DNA from: Bradyrhizobium sp. Ghvi
GTDB lineage: Bacteria; Pseudomonadota; Alphaproteobacteria; Rhizobiales; Xanthobacteraceae
Length of the DNA: 64,000 bases
Assembly (NCBI RefSeq): GCF_900115265.1
Contig: NZ_FOVU01000001.1
Coordinates: 1,275,001 to 1,339,000, forward strand
Direction of reading: 5' to 3'
The position numbers were made by a program, and so were the translations under genes. The notes under the pieces are model-generated. The model was not told the origin of the DNA, searched no databases, and worked only from the letters and a program-made list of their open reading frames with translations. Below are positions 35,366 through 45,380 of this stretch, in pieces (the stretch's first letter is position 1; every line of letters starts with the position of its first letter).

Positions 35366-36184
35366 ATGAAGGGAACAGATCCGACCGCCCCGGCTCTCTC
35401 GCTCAGCGCATTCCTGCGGGCGCTCCGGGAGCGGCAATCTCCGGCAGAATTCGGCCTCGCCGGCGGATCACGACGGCGCACGCCCGGGCTTCGGCGCGAA
35501 GAGGTCGCTCAGCTCTGCGGATTGAGCGCCACCTGGTACACCTGGATCGAGCAGGGTCGCGATGTCTCCGTTTCGGCTTCGACCCTTGCGCGCCTCGCAC
35601 GCGGATTGCGGCTGTCACGGGCCGAGCGCAGCTATCTGTTCGAAGTGGCCGGCAAGCGCGACCCCGAGCGCCCGGGCGGCGGCGATGATCCACCCGAGGC
35701 GGTGCTGGCCTGCGTCGATGCGATCGACGGTCCCGCCTACATCCTCGATCGCACATGGAGCGCGCGTCGCTGGAATGCGAAAGCGTCCCGACTGTTTGCG
35801 GAGTGGCTCGATGCCGGCGGCGAGACGAACCTGCTACGCTACATCTTTCTCAGGCCTGAGGCCAAAACGCTCATCCTTGACTGGATGGCCCGTGCGCATC
35901 GCGTCGTCGCGGAGTTCCGCGCCGCGGTGACGGCCTACTCCGACGATCCGGATATTCGCCGGCTCGTCGACGAGCTGAGAATTGCAAGCCCCGACTTCGC
36001 ACGCTGCTGGGAGACGCATGGGGTGCTGGCACGCGAAGGTGGCGAACGCGCCTTCAATCATCCGACCATGGGATTGCTGAACTATCAGCAGGTGTCGCTG
36101 TCTCTCGCGGGCTGGCCCGATTATCGACTGACGATGCTTCTCCCCGCACCGCGCCTTGACAAATCCGCCTCCTACTCCGCCTGA
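35366..36184 (+). CDS. HTH transcriptional regulator with MmyB-like ligand-binding domain
   Basis: A 272-residue protein: N-terminal Xre-type HTH (about 14-75, RTPGLRREEVAQLCGLSATWYTWIEQGRD) and a C-terminal MmyB-like domain (about 105-262, AYILDRTWSARRWNAKASRLF and FNHPTMGLLNYQQVSL). MmyB-type regulators often control a divergent oxidoreductase gene; here that is the PNPOx-like gene. Its last 13 bases overlap the convergent metallopeptidase gene. Confidence 0.9.
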   Translation: MKGTDPTAPALSLSAFLRALRERQSPAEFGLAGGSRRRTPGLRREEVAQLCGLSATWYTWIEQGRDVSVSASTLARLARGLRLSRAERSYLFEVAGKRDPERPGGGDDPPEAVLACVDAIDGPAYILDRTWSARRWNAKASRLFAEWLDAGGETNLLRYIFLRPEAKTLILDWMARAHRVVAEFRAAVTAYSDDPDIRRLVDELRIASPDFARCWETHGVLAREGGERAFNHPTMGLLNYQQVSLSLAGWPDYRLTMLLPAPRLDKSASYSA

Positions 36185-36570
36185 GCCTCGATATCAGCCA
36201 TATCGTCGTCCGAGAGGCCGAAATGGTGGCCGATCTCGTGGATCAGGACGTGGCGGACGATATGGCCGAGGCTTTCATCGTGCTCGGCCCAGTAGTCCAG
36301 GATCGGCCGGCGGTAGAGCCAGACCATGTTGGGCAGCCGCGCCACGTCGCCAAGGCTCTGCTGGGGCAGGCCGACGCCCTGGAACAGGCCGAGCAGGTCG
36401 AACTCGCTCTCGCACTCCATCTCGTCCAGGACCTCCTCGGTCGGGAAGTCGTCGACGCGGATGATCAGGCCTTCGCACAGCCGTCGAAACTCTGCCGGCA
36501 GGCGCTCGAAAATGTCGTGCGCCGCCACCTCCATCTCGGCCAGCGAGGGCGCTTTCAGGTTCGTCCACAT
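36172..36570 (-). CDS. Minimal zincin-type metallopeptidase family protein
   Basis: A 132-residue protein with the zinc-binding signature H111-E-x2-H115-x2-G-x2-D121 in VLIHEIGHHFGLSDDDM, as in the short bacterial 'possible zinc metallopeptidase' (zincin-like) family. IFQ/LFQGVGLPQQS and VWLYRRPILDYW are family features. No signal peptide, so cytosolic. Physiological substrate unknown. ATG 36570 is the natural start; the 3' end overlaps the HTH gene by 13 bases in convergent orientation. Confidence 0.87.
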   Translation of the reverse strand: MWTNLKAPSLAEMEVAAHDIFERLPAEFRRLCEGLIIRVDDFPTEEVLDEMECESEFDLLGLFQGVGLPQQSLGDVARLPNMVWLYRRPILDYWAEHDESLGHIVRHVLIHEIGHHFGLSDDDMADIEAQAE

Positions 36571-36693
36571 CGGCTTGTCTTAGCGCGGGTTTCCCGCTGG
36601 CGCATCCAGCTTTATAAGCGCGCGAGGTTGACGGGCGCCGCCAAAACGGGGAGCGTGGGCGCTAGGTCGAGGACAGTTCAGGTGGGCGCAAAA

Positions 36694-37008
36694 ATGCGAG
36701 CAAGAACAGCGGTAGCTCTACTGTGCATGGGGTTGTTTTCGCAAGTTGCCGTGAGCGCGCAGGCCCAGACAGCCGGTACCGAAGTCCGTATCGCCCAGGC
36801 GGTCTCGCCCGACGACGTCCCTCCGCCCCACAGGCGGCCCCAGACCCGTCTGCGCGTTACGCCCTATTACAGTCCTGATGGTGTTTATCCGCGCTACAAT
36901 CCGGGCCCCGATGCGGTGCGCGAGTGCAATGTCGCCTATGTGCAGGAACACAGGCCGAGCGGCACGGTGATCACGCCGCATATGAGCTGCTACTGGCGCC
37001 GCGGCTGA
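36694..37008 (+). CDS. Small exported protein of unknown function
   Basis: A 104-residue protein with a signal peptide (residues 1-25; cleavage near AQAQ-T). The mature part contains PPPHRRPQTRLRVTPYYSPDGVYP and two cysteines (REC and MSC) that could form a disulfide. The upstream extension of the frame is a shadow of the metallopeptidase gene; ATG 36694 opens the signal peptide. It resembles short exported proteins common in Bradyrhizobium. Followed 33 bases later by another small exported protein gene. Confidence 0.72.
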   Translation: MRARTAVALLCMGLFSQVAVSAQAQTAGTEVRIAQAVSPDDVPPPHRRPQTRLRVTPYYSPDGVYPRYNPGPDAVRECNVAYVQEHRPSGTVITPHMSCYWRRG

Positions 37009-37041
37009 TACGCGCTGCCCGATGTTGCAGCGGAGGTCAGC

Positions 37042-37302
37042 ATGACGAGATGGATCGCATTCGCTGTTGTCGTCGCACTTGCGACCGGCCTGTCCCGGGC
37101 GTCCGCGACGCAGCGCGTGACCAAGCTGCCCGATGCCTCCGCCGGGCGCGCGGTGTTCGACGGGCGGCGGCATGCGCGATACGACGTTGCGCGGTACACG
37201 CCGCGTCCCGATCCGTACTATTACGCGCGGCCGGTCTATTACCGTCCCTATCCCTACCGCGTGCCCGCGCCGTTCGTGTTCGGCTACGGGCCGTTCTGGT
37301 GA
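37042..37302 (+). CDS. Small exported Tyr/Pro-rich protein
   Basis: An 86-residue protein with a signal peptide (1-22) and a Tyr/Pro/Arg-rich C-terminal half (PDPYYYARPVYYRPYPYRVP). GGAGGTCAGC precedes ATG 37042. Probably co-transcribed with the preceding small exported protein. No domain recognised; the composition suggests a disordered, surface-interacting peptide. Confidence 0.65.
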   Translation: MTRWIAFAVVVALATGLSRASATQRVTKLPDASAGRAVFDGRRHARYDVARYTPRPDPYYYARPVYYRPYPYRVPAPFVFGYGPFW

Positions 37303-37368
37303 CGCCAGCAACCTCGCTCATTCAGGGCGCGTTCACGCCGCTGTTTCATGGCGCCCTTGGTGCGTGAC

Positions 37369-37578
37369 TCAAAGCCAATCCTTCACATTCCATGACGACG
37401 GCTTCCACCGCATCAGCGTCTCGATCTTCCATTTCCGGAACATCGCCGGCGGCCAGCGGCTCAGCTTCGAGCTCTCCTCGACCTCGGGCTTGGCGACGAT
37501 GCGCAAGCGCGTTGCGCGCCGCCGGTGCTGGCGCGTCGCATCGCTGATCAGGTCGACATATTCAGGCTTGTTGGCCAT
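37369..37578 (-). CDS. Small basic protein of unknown function
   Basis: A 69-residue soluble protein, basic (many Arg/Lys) and Trp-containing at its C-terminus (RWKPSSWNVKDWL). ATG 37578 is preceded by GAGGA. Its composition (MANKPEYVDLISDATRQHRR) is ordinary protein rather than GC-driven shadow. It lies 84 bases downstream of leuC on the same strand. No family recognised. Confidence 0.6.
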   Translation of the reverse strand: MANKPEYVDLISDATRQHRRRATRLRIVAKPEVEESSKLSRWPPAMFRKWKIETLMRWKPSSWNVKDWL

Positions 37579-37662
37579 GACACTGCGTCCTCGCGAGGGC
37601 GCAGTGTCGGTGCAGGCGATTAACGGCGGCTTGCCGCATCAGTTACAATTGTCGGGAGCAGC

Positions 37663-39069
<1,407 letters not shown>

Positions 39070-39134
39070 GAGCGTCAGCTCCAAAGAATGTGTGAAGCGG
39101 ATGTGCGCGAGTACGCGCGGGCAACAAATCGTCG

Positions 39135-39272
39135 GCGCAGCTCTCAGGCTGCGCGAATAAGCTCTGACGTTGCCGAGGTCGCGAAGCGTCCGAAAAATCG
39201 GCCAGGCAGCCGCGAGCGATCGTCGATGACGATGCGCCGGGGGCTCACGAAGCTGGTCAGATCTGGAAACAT
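39135..39272 (-). other. leuC leader: 42-codon ORF ending in a hairpin loop
   Basis: In the long leuC 5' region an ATG at 39272 opens 42 codons ([18 protein letters not shown]... ending SELIRAA) that stop at 39144. The TGA lies in the loop of a perfect 7-bp hairpin GCGCAGC-CTGAGA-GCTGCGC (39135-39154). There is no Leu run and no U-tract, so it is not a classic attenuator. The ORF has no ribosome site; its ATG lies within the upstream palindrome. The rest of the 319-base gap holds only the rplS terminator. Confidence 0.4.
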
Positions 39273-39277
39273 TCCAG
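39263..39277 (-). promoter_or_regulatory. Palindrome CTGGAA-N3-TTCCAG upstream of leuC
   Basis: A perfect inverted repeat with 6-bp arms and spacer ACA, next to TATATA at 39281-39286, which on the minus strand could be the leuC -10 region. The GAA-N3-TTC core is shared with the site upstream of acnA. It may be an operator; the iron regulator Irr is one candidate by resemblance only. Confidence 0.4.
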
Positions 39278-39336
39278 GAATATATAGCAGGCCGGTTTGG
39301 AAGCGCGAGTGGTTTGACGCGCACGGCTGACGCAAC

Positions 39337-39364
39337 AAAAAAGCGCGGGACCTGCCCGCGCTTT
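39337..39364 (-). terminator. Rho-independent terminator downstream of rplS
   Basis: Stem AAAGCGCGGG / CCCGCGCTTT, loop ACCTG; followed on the minus strand by a T run. It ends the ffh-rplS gene cluster. Confidence 0.88.
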
Positions 39365-39388
39365 CGAAAAATCGCCTCGTGGCGAAGC

Positions 39389-39769
39389 TTACTCGTTGAC
39401 GGCCTTGGCGTGCTCGCTCTTCTCCACGATGCGGGCCGACTTGCCGCGCAGGTTGCGGAGATAATAGAGCTTGGCACGACGCACCTTGCCGCGACGCACC
39501 ACCTTGATCGAGTCGATCATCGGCGACATCACCGGGAACACGCGCTCCACGCCTTCACCGTAAGAGATCTTGCGGACGGTGAAGCTCTCGTTGAGGCCGC
39601 CGCCGGAACGGCCGATGCAAACGCCTTCATAGGCCTGCACGCGGGTGCGGTCGCCTTCGACGACCTTCACGTTGACGATCACGGTGTCGCCGGGACCGAA
39701 TTCCGGAATGTCCTTGCTGGCGGAGAGCTTGTCGAATTGCTCTTTTTCAAGCTGTTGGATCAGGTTCAT
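39389..39769 (-). CDS. rplS: 50S ribosomal protein L19
   Basis: A 126-residue ribosomal protein at the 30S-50S interface. [31 protein letters not shown] and the basic [24 protein letters not shown] are characteristic. It ends the conserved cluster ffh-rpsP-rimM-trmD-rplS. About 110 bases separate it from trmD, more than between other members, and a terminator follows directly. Confidence 0.98.
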   Translation of the reverse strand: MNLIQQLEKEQFDKLSASKDIPEFGPGDTVIVNVKVVEGDRTRVQAYEGVCIGRSGGGLNESFTVRKISYGEGVERVFPVMSPMIDSIKVVRRGKVRRAKLYYLRNLRGKSARIVEKSEHAKAVNE

Positions 39770-39879
39770 GGGTAAATCTCCATCGGCGCGCCCAGCCTTC
39801 GAAAACGGGGGCCGCGCGAAATTCGTTTATCCAGCCATTGCGGATGTGGGCGCTCCTATAAGGCAAGCCGGAGCGTTTG

Positions 39880-40635
39880 TCACCCGTCTGTCTTGTTTTT
39901 TGGCGTTTTTTGGCGTCCGGGCCGATTCGGGGCTTTGGGCGGGATTTGGGCCCATAAATCCGGCCGCCGGGCCGCCGTCAGGGCTTCGGATTGCGCCCGC
40001 CGCCAGGCAGCGACTTTGGCATGGTCGCCGGAGGTCAGGATCTCAGGGATCGGAACCCCCTCGAACAGCTGCGGGCGGGTGTATTGGGGGTATTCGAGCA
40101 GGCCGTCGGAAAAGCTCTCCTCGGTCCCCGAGGCTTCCTTGCCCATGACGCCCGGCAGTAGCCGGACGCAGGCGTCGACGAGCGCCATCGCGGCGATTTC
40201 GCCCCCCGATAGCACGTAATCCCCGATCGAGAGCTCCTCCAGGCTGCGGCCGTCAATCACCCGCTGGTCGATCCCCTCGAATCGCCCGCAGACGATCAGG
40301 GGGCCGGGGCCTTGCGCGAGTTCCATGACGCGCGCCTGGGTCAATGGCCGACCGCGTGGGCTCATCAGCAATCTGGGCCGCTCGGGAGCGATATCAGCGG
40401 CATCGATGGCGGCCGCCAGAACGTCCGCCCGCAGCACCATGCCGGGGCCACCGCCCGCCGGAGTGTCATCGACGCTGCGATGACGGTCCGTGGCTGAGGC
40501 CCGGATGTCCCGCGCTTCGATCTGCCAGATCCCGGTGGCGAGGGCCCGGCCGGCCAGGCTCACGCCGAGGGGCCCCGGAAACATCTCCGGAAACAGCGTC
40601 AGCACCGTCACGTGCCAGGGTGAGGGATTGCTCAT
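39880..40635 (-). CDS. trmD: tRNA (guanine37-N1)-methyltransferase
   Basis: A 251-residue SPOUT-class enzyme that methylates G37 of tRNAs to prevent frameshifting. The trefoil-knot motifs [35 protein letters not shown] and [15 protein letters not shown] are intact. Length is typical. It follows rimM by six bases. The C-terminus is extended and basic ([12 protein letters not shown]). Confidence 0.98.
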   Translation of the reverse strand: MSNPSPWHVTVLTLFPEMFPGPLGVSLAGRALATGIWQIEARDIRASATDRHRSVDDTPAGGGPGMVLRADVLAAAIDAADIAPERPRLLMSPRGRPLTQARVMELAQGPGPLIVCGRFEGIDQRVIDGRSLEELSIGDYVLSGGEIAAMALVDACVRLLPGVMGKEASGTEESFSDGLLEYPQYTRPQLFEGVPIPEILTSGDHAKVAAWRRAQSEALTAARRPDLWAQIPPKAPNRPGRQKTPKNKTDG

Positions 40636-40641
40636 TCGATC

Positions 40642-41196
40642 TCAGTTGCCTTCGCGGGGACGATCCGGGGAGAGATCATCGTCCGCGTCCCTGTCGCCCT
40701 CGATCTCCTGCGGCAGCGCGATCACCACGCGGCCGCCCGCAATATCGACCTCAGGCACCACTGCGTTGGAGAACGGCACCAGCATCGTCGCCCCCTTGAG
40801 GGGTGCGATCTCGATGATGTCGCCGGCGCCGAAATTATGGATCGCGAGCACGCGACCGAGCGCATCGCCGTCGGTGGTGACGGCGGCGAGCCCGATCAGA
40901 TCGGCGTGGTAATATTCGTCCTCATCGGTGGCGGGCAGTTTTTCGCGCGCGACGTAGAGTTCGATGCCGTTGAGGCGCTCGGCCTCATCGCGGGTCGCGA
41001 CGCCTTTGAAGGTCGCGACCAGATGATCCCGGGCTTCGCGGACTTGCGCCAGTTCGAACTGGCGCTTGCCGTCCTTGGAGAGGAGCGGACCGTAGCGCTT
41101 CACGGCAAAGGGATCTTCGGTGAAAGTCCACAGTTTGACCGCGCCGCGCACACCATGCGCAGCGCCGATCCGCGCGACGCAGATCAGCGCCGACAT
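40642..41196 (-). CDS. rimM: Ribosome maturation factor RimM
   Basis: A 184-residue 16S rRNA processing factor that binds S19 during 30S assembly. It has the N-terminal RimM domain ([23 protein letters not shown]) and a C-terminal PRC-barrel ([36 protein letters not shown]). A charged C-terminal tail ([18 protein letters not shown]) is an extension. Lies between rpsP (9 bases) and trmD (6 bases). Confidence 0.97.
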   Translation of the reverse strand: MSALICVARIGAAHGVRGAVKLWTFTEDPFAVKRYGPLLSKDGKRQFELAQVREARDHLVATFKGVATRDEAERLNGIELYVAREKLPATDEDEYYHADLIGLAAVTTDGDALGRVLAIHNFGAGDIIEIAPLKGATMLVPFSNAVVPEVDIAGGRVVIALPQEIEGDRDADDDLSPDRPREGN

Positions 41197-41205
41197 GGTC
41201 TCGCC

Positions 41206-41538
41206 TTAGCTCTTCGCAGCCGCTTCGGCCTGCGCCTTGCGCTCCTTGCGCGGCACGGCCTTCTCGGGGTTGTTGCGCGCTTCGCGCTTCTTGACGCCGG
41301 CGGCGTCGAGGAAGCGGGACACGCGGTCCGACGGCTGCGCGCCCTTGGCGAGCCAGGCCTTCACCTTGTCCATGTCGAGCTTCAGGCGGGTTTCGTTGTC
41401 CTTCGGCAGCAGCGGGTTGAAATAGCCGAGACGCTCGATGAAGCGGCCATCGCGCGGGAAGCGCGAGTCGGCGACGACGACGTGATAGACGGGACGCTTC
41501 TTGGTGCCTGCGCGGGCGAGGCGGATAACGACGGACAT
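41206..41538 (-). CDS. rpsP: 30S ribosomal protein S16
   Basis: A 110-residue small-subunit protein. [26 protein letters not shown] and [12 protein letters not shown] are diagnostic. The ~80-residue core is followed by an Ala/Lys/Arg-rich extension seen in alphaproteobacteria. It is second in the ffh-rpsP-rimM-trmD-rplS cluster, about 100 bases after ffh. Confidence 0.98.
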   Translation of the reverse strand: MSVVIRLARAGTKKRPVYHVVVADSRFPRDGRFIERLGYFNPLLPKDNETRLKLDMDKVKAWLAKGAQPSDRVSRFLDAAGVKKREARNNPEKAVPRKERKAQAEAAAKS

Positions 41539-41638
41539 TCAGTTTCTCCTTGAAAGTGTGGTTTGCAAAGTACGTTTTGTTCGGTTGATTGGTATTCCGC
41601 GTCGCGCGAGACCGATGCGATCCCTTGCGACGAATTCC

Positions 41639-43183
41639 TCATTTCTTCTTGCCCGGGAAACCGCCGAGACCCGGCAGCGTCGGCTTGCCGCTCAGCCCGG
41701 TCAGTCCGGGCAGGTTCGGCAGGCCGGTGCGAAGACCGGGCGGCAAATCCTTGGGCAGGCTGGGCAGACCCTGTCCGCCGCCGCCCATCTTTTCCTGAAG
41801 CGCTTTCATCTCTTCCGGAGACGGCATCTTCATGCCGCCGCCAAAGCCCATCGCCTGCGCGATGCCGGCGAGCGGACCGCGCTTGCCCGAGCCCATCGCC
41901 TTCATCACGTCGGCCATGTTCCGGTGCATCTTCAGCAGCTTGTTGACGTGCTCGACGCTCTGGCCGGACCCTGCGGCGATGCGTTTCTTGCGGCTGGCCT
42001 TGAGCAGATCGGGATGACGGCGCTCGTCGCGCGTCATGGAATCGATGATGGCGACCTGGCGCTTCAGGATCTTGTCGTCGATGCCGGCGGCGGCGATCTG
42101 ATTCTTCATCTTGGAGATGCCGGGCATCATGCCCATCAACCCACTGATGCCGCCCATGTTGGCCATCTGCAGCAGCTGCTCGCGCATGTCATTGAGGTCG
42201 AACTGCCCCTTGCGCATGCGCTCGGCGGTACGCGCGGCCTTCTCGGCATCGATATTGGCGGCGGCCTTCTCGACCAGCGACACCACGTCGCCCATACCGA
42301 GGATACGGCCGGCGATACGATCAGGATGGAAGTCTTCCAGCGCATCGGTCTTTTCGCCGGTACCGATCAGCTTGATCGGCTTGCCGGTGACCGCGCGCAT
42401 CGACAGCGCGGCGCCCCCGCGGCCGTCGCCGTCGACGCGGGTCAGCACGATGCCGGTGAGACCGACGCGCTGGTCGAACGAGCGCGCCAGATTCACGGCG
42501 TCCTGACCGGTGAGGCTGTCGGCGACCAGCAGCACTTCATGTGGATTGGCCGCGGCTTTGATCGCGGCCGCCTCCGCCATCATCTCTTCGTCGAGCGTGG
42601 TGCGGCCGGCAGTGTCGAGCAGCACGATGTCGTAGCCGCCGAGCTTACCGGCTTCCAGCGCGCGCTTGGCAATCTGCGACGGCTGCTGGCCCGCCACGAT
42701 CGGCAGCGTCGGAATGTCGAGGTCGCGGCCCAGCACGGCCAGCTGCTCCATCGCCGCCGGGCGATAGACGTCGAGCGAGGCCATCAGCACCTTGCGCTTG
42801 TCGCGCTGGACGAGGCGGCGGGCGAGCTTGGCGGTGGTGGTCGTCTTGCCCGAGCCTTGCAGACCGACCATCATGATCGGCACCGGCGGCACGGAATTGA
42901 CGTCGATGGTCTGGCCTTCCGCGCCGAGCGTGTTGATCAGCTCGTCATGGACGATCTTGACCACCATCTGGCCTGGGGTGACCGACTTGACGACGGTGGC
43001 GCCGATCGCCTGTTCGCGGACGCGTTCGGTGAAGCTGCGCACGACCTCGAGCGCAACGTCGGCCTCGAGCAGCGCGCGGCGCACCTCGCGCATCGCGGCG
43101 TCGACATCCTTTTCGGTCAGCGCACCGCGCCCCGTTAGACGATCGAGAATGCCGCCAAGCCGTTCCGACAGATTGTCGAACAA
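41639..43183 (-). CDS. ffh: Signal recognition particle protein Ffh (SRP54)
   Basis: A 514-residue SRP GTPase that binds 4.5S RNA and signal sequences. The N domain is followed by G1 GLQGSGKTTT (107-116), then DVYRPAAMEQL, DTAGR and TRVDGDGRGGAAL. The Met-rich M domain has the RNA-binding RIAAGSGQSVEHVNKLLK. The Gly/Pro/Met-rich C-terminal tail (about 440-514) is longer than in E. coli. Its receptor gene ftsY lies 7.4 kb away. A predicted sigma-70 promoter lies 147 bases upstream. Confidence 0.98.
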   Translation of the reverse strand: MFDNLSERLGGILDRLTGRGALTEKDVDAAMREVRRALLEADVALEVVRSFTERVREQAIGATVVKSVTPGQMVVKIVHDELINTLGAEGQTIDVNSVPPVPIMMVGLQGSGKTTTTAKLARRLVQRDKRKVLMASLDVYRPAAMEQLAVLGRDLDIPTLPIVAGQQPSQIAKRALEAGKLGGYDIVLLDTAGRTTLDEEMMAEAAAIKAAANPHEVLLVADSLTGQDAVNLARSFDQRVGLTGIVLTRVDGDGRGGAALSMRAVTGKPIKLIGTGEKTDALEDFHPDRIAGRILGMGDVVSLVEKAAANIDAEKAARTAERMRKGQFDLNDMREQLLQMANMGGISGLMGMMPGISKMKNQIAAAGIDDKILKRQVAIIDSMTRDERRHPDLLKASRKKRIAAGSGQSVEHVNKLLKMHRNMADVMKAMGSGKRGPLAGIAQAMGFGGGMKMPSPEEMKALQEKMGGGGQGLPSLPKDLPPGLRTGLPNLPGLTGLSGKPTLPGLGGFPGKKK

Positions 43184-43329
43184 TGAAGTTGTCCTTGTCC
43201 TGCTCGCCAGAATGGCGATCTTCCAAACACCTTTGCGCCCGAGGGCGCATCGCGCTGTCGGGCGTTGACCTCTGGCCTCCAGGGCCAGTCGGCGGGTCGA
43301 AAAGAAAGCCTTTCCGAGAAAGTAGCGGG

Positions 43330-43358
43330 GTTAAACGCCGCTCCCGGCCAAAAGTCAA
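43330..43358 (-). promoter_or_regulatory. Predicted housekeeping promoter of the ffh cluster
   Basis: On the minus strand TTGACT (43358-43353) and TTTAAC (43335-43330) are separated by exactly 17 bases, close to the sigma-70 consensus. It would give a 5' leader of about 140 bases before ffh. The rest of the gap between ffh and the metallo-hydrolase gene shows nothing else I can name. Confidence 0.55.
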
Positions 43359-43484
43359 GGAAAGTTAGGGTGCCGGGACGCCTTTGCCGGGCTAAGATCC
43401 TGAAAACAGGAGGTTTCCGGTCACGGGTTCCTTTTTCGGTGACCCCGCCCATATAGCCGGTGATGTCTTACCTCACCAGCCTTG

Positions 43485-44471
43485 ATGTCCCGCATGAAAA
43501 CCTATGACGGTCCCGCCTCCGACCATTTCAATGGCCTGCACTTCTTTGATCCGGACGGCGCGCCGCCAAAATCGCTGCGCGAGGTGCTGCGCTGGCAGTT
43601 CAGCGCGCGGGAACGGGCGAAATGGCCGGAATGGGCCCCGAGCCCTCATGCCGACATCCCGCCGGGGCGCGTCGAGGGCGACAAGGTACGGCTCTCCTTC
43701 GTCGGCCATGCCAGTTGGCTGATCCAGGCCGGCGGCCTGAACATCCTGGTCGATCCCGTCTGGTCGATGCGGGTCTCGCCGGTGGCCTGGGCTGGGCCGA
43801 AGCGGCACAACGACCCCGGCATCGCATTCGAGAACCTGCCTGACATCGACGTCGTGCTGGTGTCGCACGGCCATTACGATCACCTGGATATCGCGACGCT
43901 GTCGCGGCTCGCCAAGAACTTCGCCCCGCGTGTGCTGACGCCGCTCGGCAATGACGTGACGATGCGCCGGGCTGACTCCACCATCAAGGCGGAAGCATTC
44001 GACTGGCACGATCGGATCGAACTCGGCGGCGGCATTGCGGTGCATCTGGTCCCGACGCGGCACTGGACGGCGCGCAGCCTGTTCGACCGCAACAAGGCGC
44101 TGTGGGCGAGCTTCGTGTTGGAGACACCTGCGGGGAAGATCTACGTCGTCTGCGATTCCGGCTATGGCGACGGCACGCATTTTCGTCGTGTCGCCGAGCG
44201 GCACGGAGCTTTGCGTCTGGCAATCCTGCCGATCGGCGCTTACGAGCCGCGCTGGTTCATGCGCGACCAGCACATGAATCCGGAAGATGCGGTGAAGGCG
44301 CTCGCCGATTGCGGCGCAGAGCGGGCGCTAGGCCATCATCACGGCACGTTTCAGCTGACGGATGAAGCCATCGATGCGCCGGCCAAGGCGCTGGTGGAAG
44401 CACTTGACGCGGCGAAGATTCCGCAGGCGCGGTTCGTGGCGATGAAACCGGGGCAAGTGGTGGAGATTTAA
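43485..44471 (+). CDS. Metallo-beta-lactamase-fold hydrolase (NAPE-PLD/UlaG-like)
   Basis: A 328-residue metallo-hydrolase. The metal motif is SHGHYDHLD (H128, H130, D132, H133), with later ligands in PTRHWTAR, CDSGYGDGTHF and ALGHHHGTF. RLSFVGHASWLIQAGGLNILVDPVWS is typical of the NAPE-hydrolysing phospholipase D-like group. Substrate is unknown in bacteria. ATG 43485 is chosen; ATG 43494 (MKTYDGP) is equally possible and neither has a strong ribosome site. No signal peptide. Confidence 0.87.
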   Translation: MSRMKTYDGPASDHFNGLHFFDPDGAPPKSLREVLRWQFSARERAKWPEWAPSPHADIPPGRVEGDKVRLSFVGHASWLIQAGGLNILVDPVWSMRVSPVAWAGPKRHNDPGIAFENLPDIDVVLVSHGHYDHLDIATLSRLAKNFAPRVLTPLGNDVTMRRADSTIKAEAFDWHDRIELGGGIAVHLVPTRHWTARSLFDRNKALWASFVLETPAGKIYVVCDSGYGDGTHFRRVAERHGALRLAILPIGAYEPRWFMRDQHMNPEDAVKALADCGAERALGHHHGTFQLTDEAIDAPAKALVEALDAAKIPQARFVAMKPGQVVEI

Positions 44472-44498
44472 TCTCCGCCGTTCCAACACATACAGCTC

Positions 44499-44634
44499 GT
44501 TGTCCCGGGCCGCGACGAAGTCGCGAGCCCGGGATGCATAACCAAAGGGAGGAGTTTGACGAAGGCTCGGAGTTACCTGCGTCGAATCATAACCACTCGC
44601 TGTGGTTATGGGTCGCCGCCTGCGCGGGGACGAC
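44499..44634. repeat. Palindromic intergenic repeat, family B-like
   Basis: GTTGTCCCGGGCCGCGACGAAG at one end faces CGCGGGGACGAC at the other, with inner segments GCATAACCA...GGTTATG. Related to the large element at 7527. Confidence 0.65.
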
Positions 44635-44670
44635 AGCTATGCTTGGAGCGGGCAGTGCTCCTCTCAAGAC

Positions 44671-45375
44671 CTATTGCTCTTTCGCCTTGATCGCCCAGCT
44701 CACATTCACCGTCACCGCCAGCGTTTCCTCACCCGGTGCGACGGCCGCGGGCGCGGCCATCGGGGCTGCGGCCATGCGGCCCTTGAACAGCGGCATCGGA
44801 GCGCCGCCCTCGGAGACGCTGAGTGGCGCACCCAACGTGACGCCGGTGGCTTTGGCGTAGATCTCGGCCTTGCGCCGCGCATCGGCCACCGCCTGCTCGC
44901 GGGCATCGTCGAGCAGTTTCGAGGCCTGCGTGACCTCGAACGAGATGTTGCCGATATCATTCGCGCCGGCGCTGACCAGCGTGTCGATGATGCTAGCGAC
45001 CGTGGCCACATCGCGAATCTTCACCGTGACGCGGTTGGAGGCGCGGAAGCCGACCACGGGCGAGGCGCCGCTCGAGCGGTTCGGCGCATATTGCGGTTGC
45101 AATGACAGCCGCGATGTCTGGTAATCCTTTTCGGGGATGCCGGCGCCCTTCAGTGCCAGCAGCACCTTGCCCATCGCGGCGTTGTTGGTATCGGAGGCTT
45201 CCTTCGCCGACTTGGCGTCATTGGCGACGCCGGCATCGATCTGCGCGAGATCGGGCGCGGCCGAGACGGTTGCTTGGCCGCTTACGGTGATGGCGGACGG
45301 GAAATCATCGGCAAAGGCAGGCGATGCCAGCAGCGCGGCGGTGAAAAGGGCGGCGATTACGGCAGGCTTCTTCAT
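44671..45375 (-). CDS. Exported SIMPL-domain protein (DUF541)
   Basis: A 234-residue protein with a signal peptide (1-22, cleavage after AFA-D) and a SIMPL/DUF541 domain to the C-terminus. ITVSGQATVSAAPDLAQIDAGV, YQTSRLSLQPQY, FRASNRVTVKIRD and AREQAVADARRKAEIYA are family hallmarks. These are periplasmic or outer-membrane proteins (BP26/OMP28 of Brucella is one) of unclear function. ATG 45375 is preferred over GTG 45384, which lies before the signal peptide. It starts about six bases after the GyrI-like gene ends, so the two form an operon. Confidence 0.88.
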   Translation of the reverse strand: MKKPAVIAALFTAALLASPAFADDFPSAITVSGQATVSAAPDLAQIDAGVANDAKSAKEASDTNNAAMGKVLLALKGAGIPEKDYQTSRLSLQPQYAPNRSSGASPVVGFRASNRVTVKIRDVATVASIIDTLVSAGANDIGNISFEVTQASKLLDDAREQAVADARRKAEIYAKATGVTLGAPLSVSEGGAPMPLFKGRMAAAPMAAPAAVAPGEETLAVTVNVSWAIKAKEQ

Positions 45376-45380
45376 CGGTC

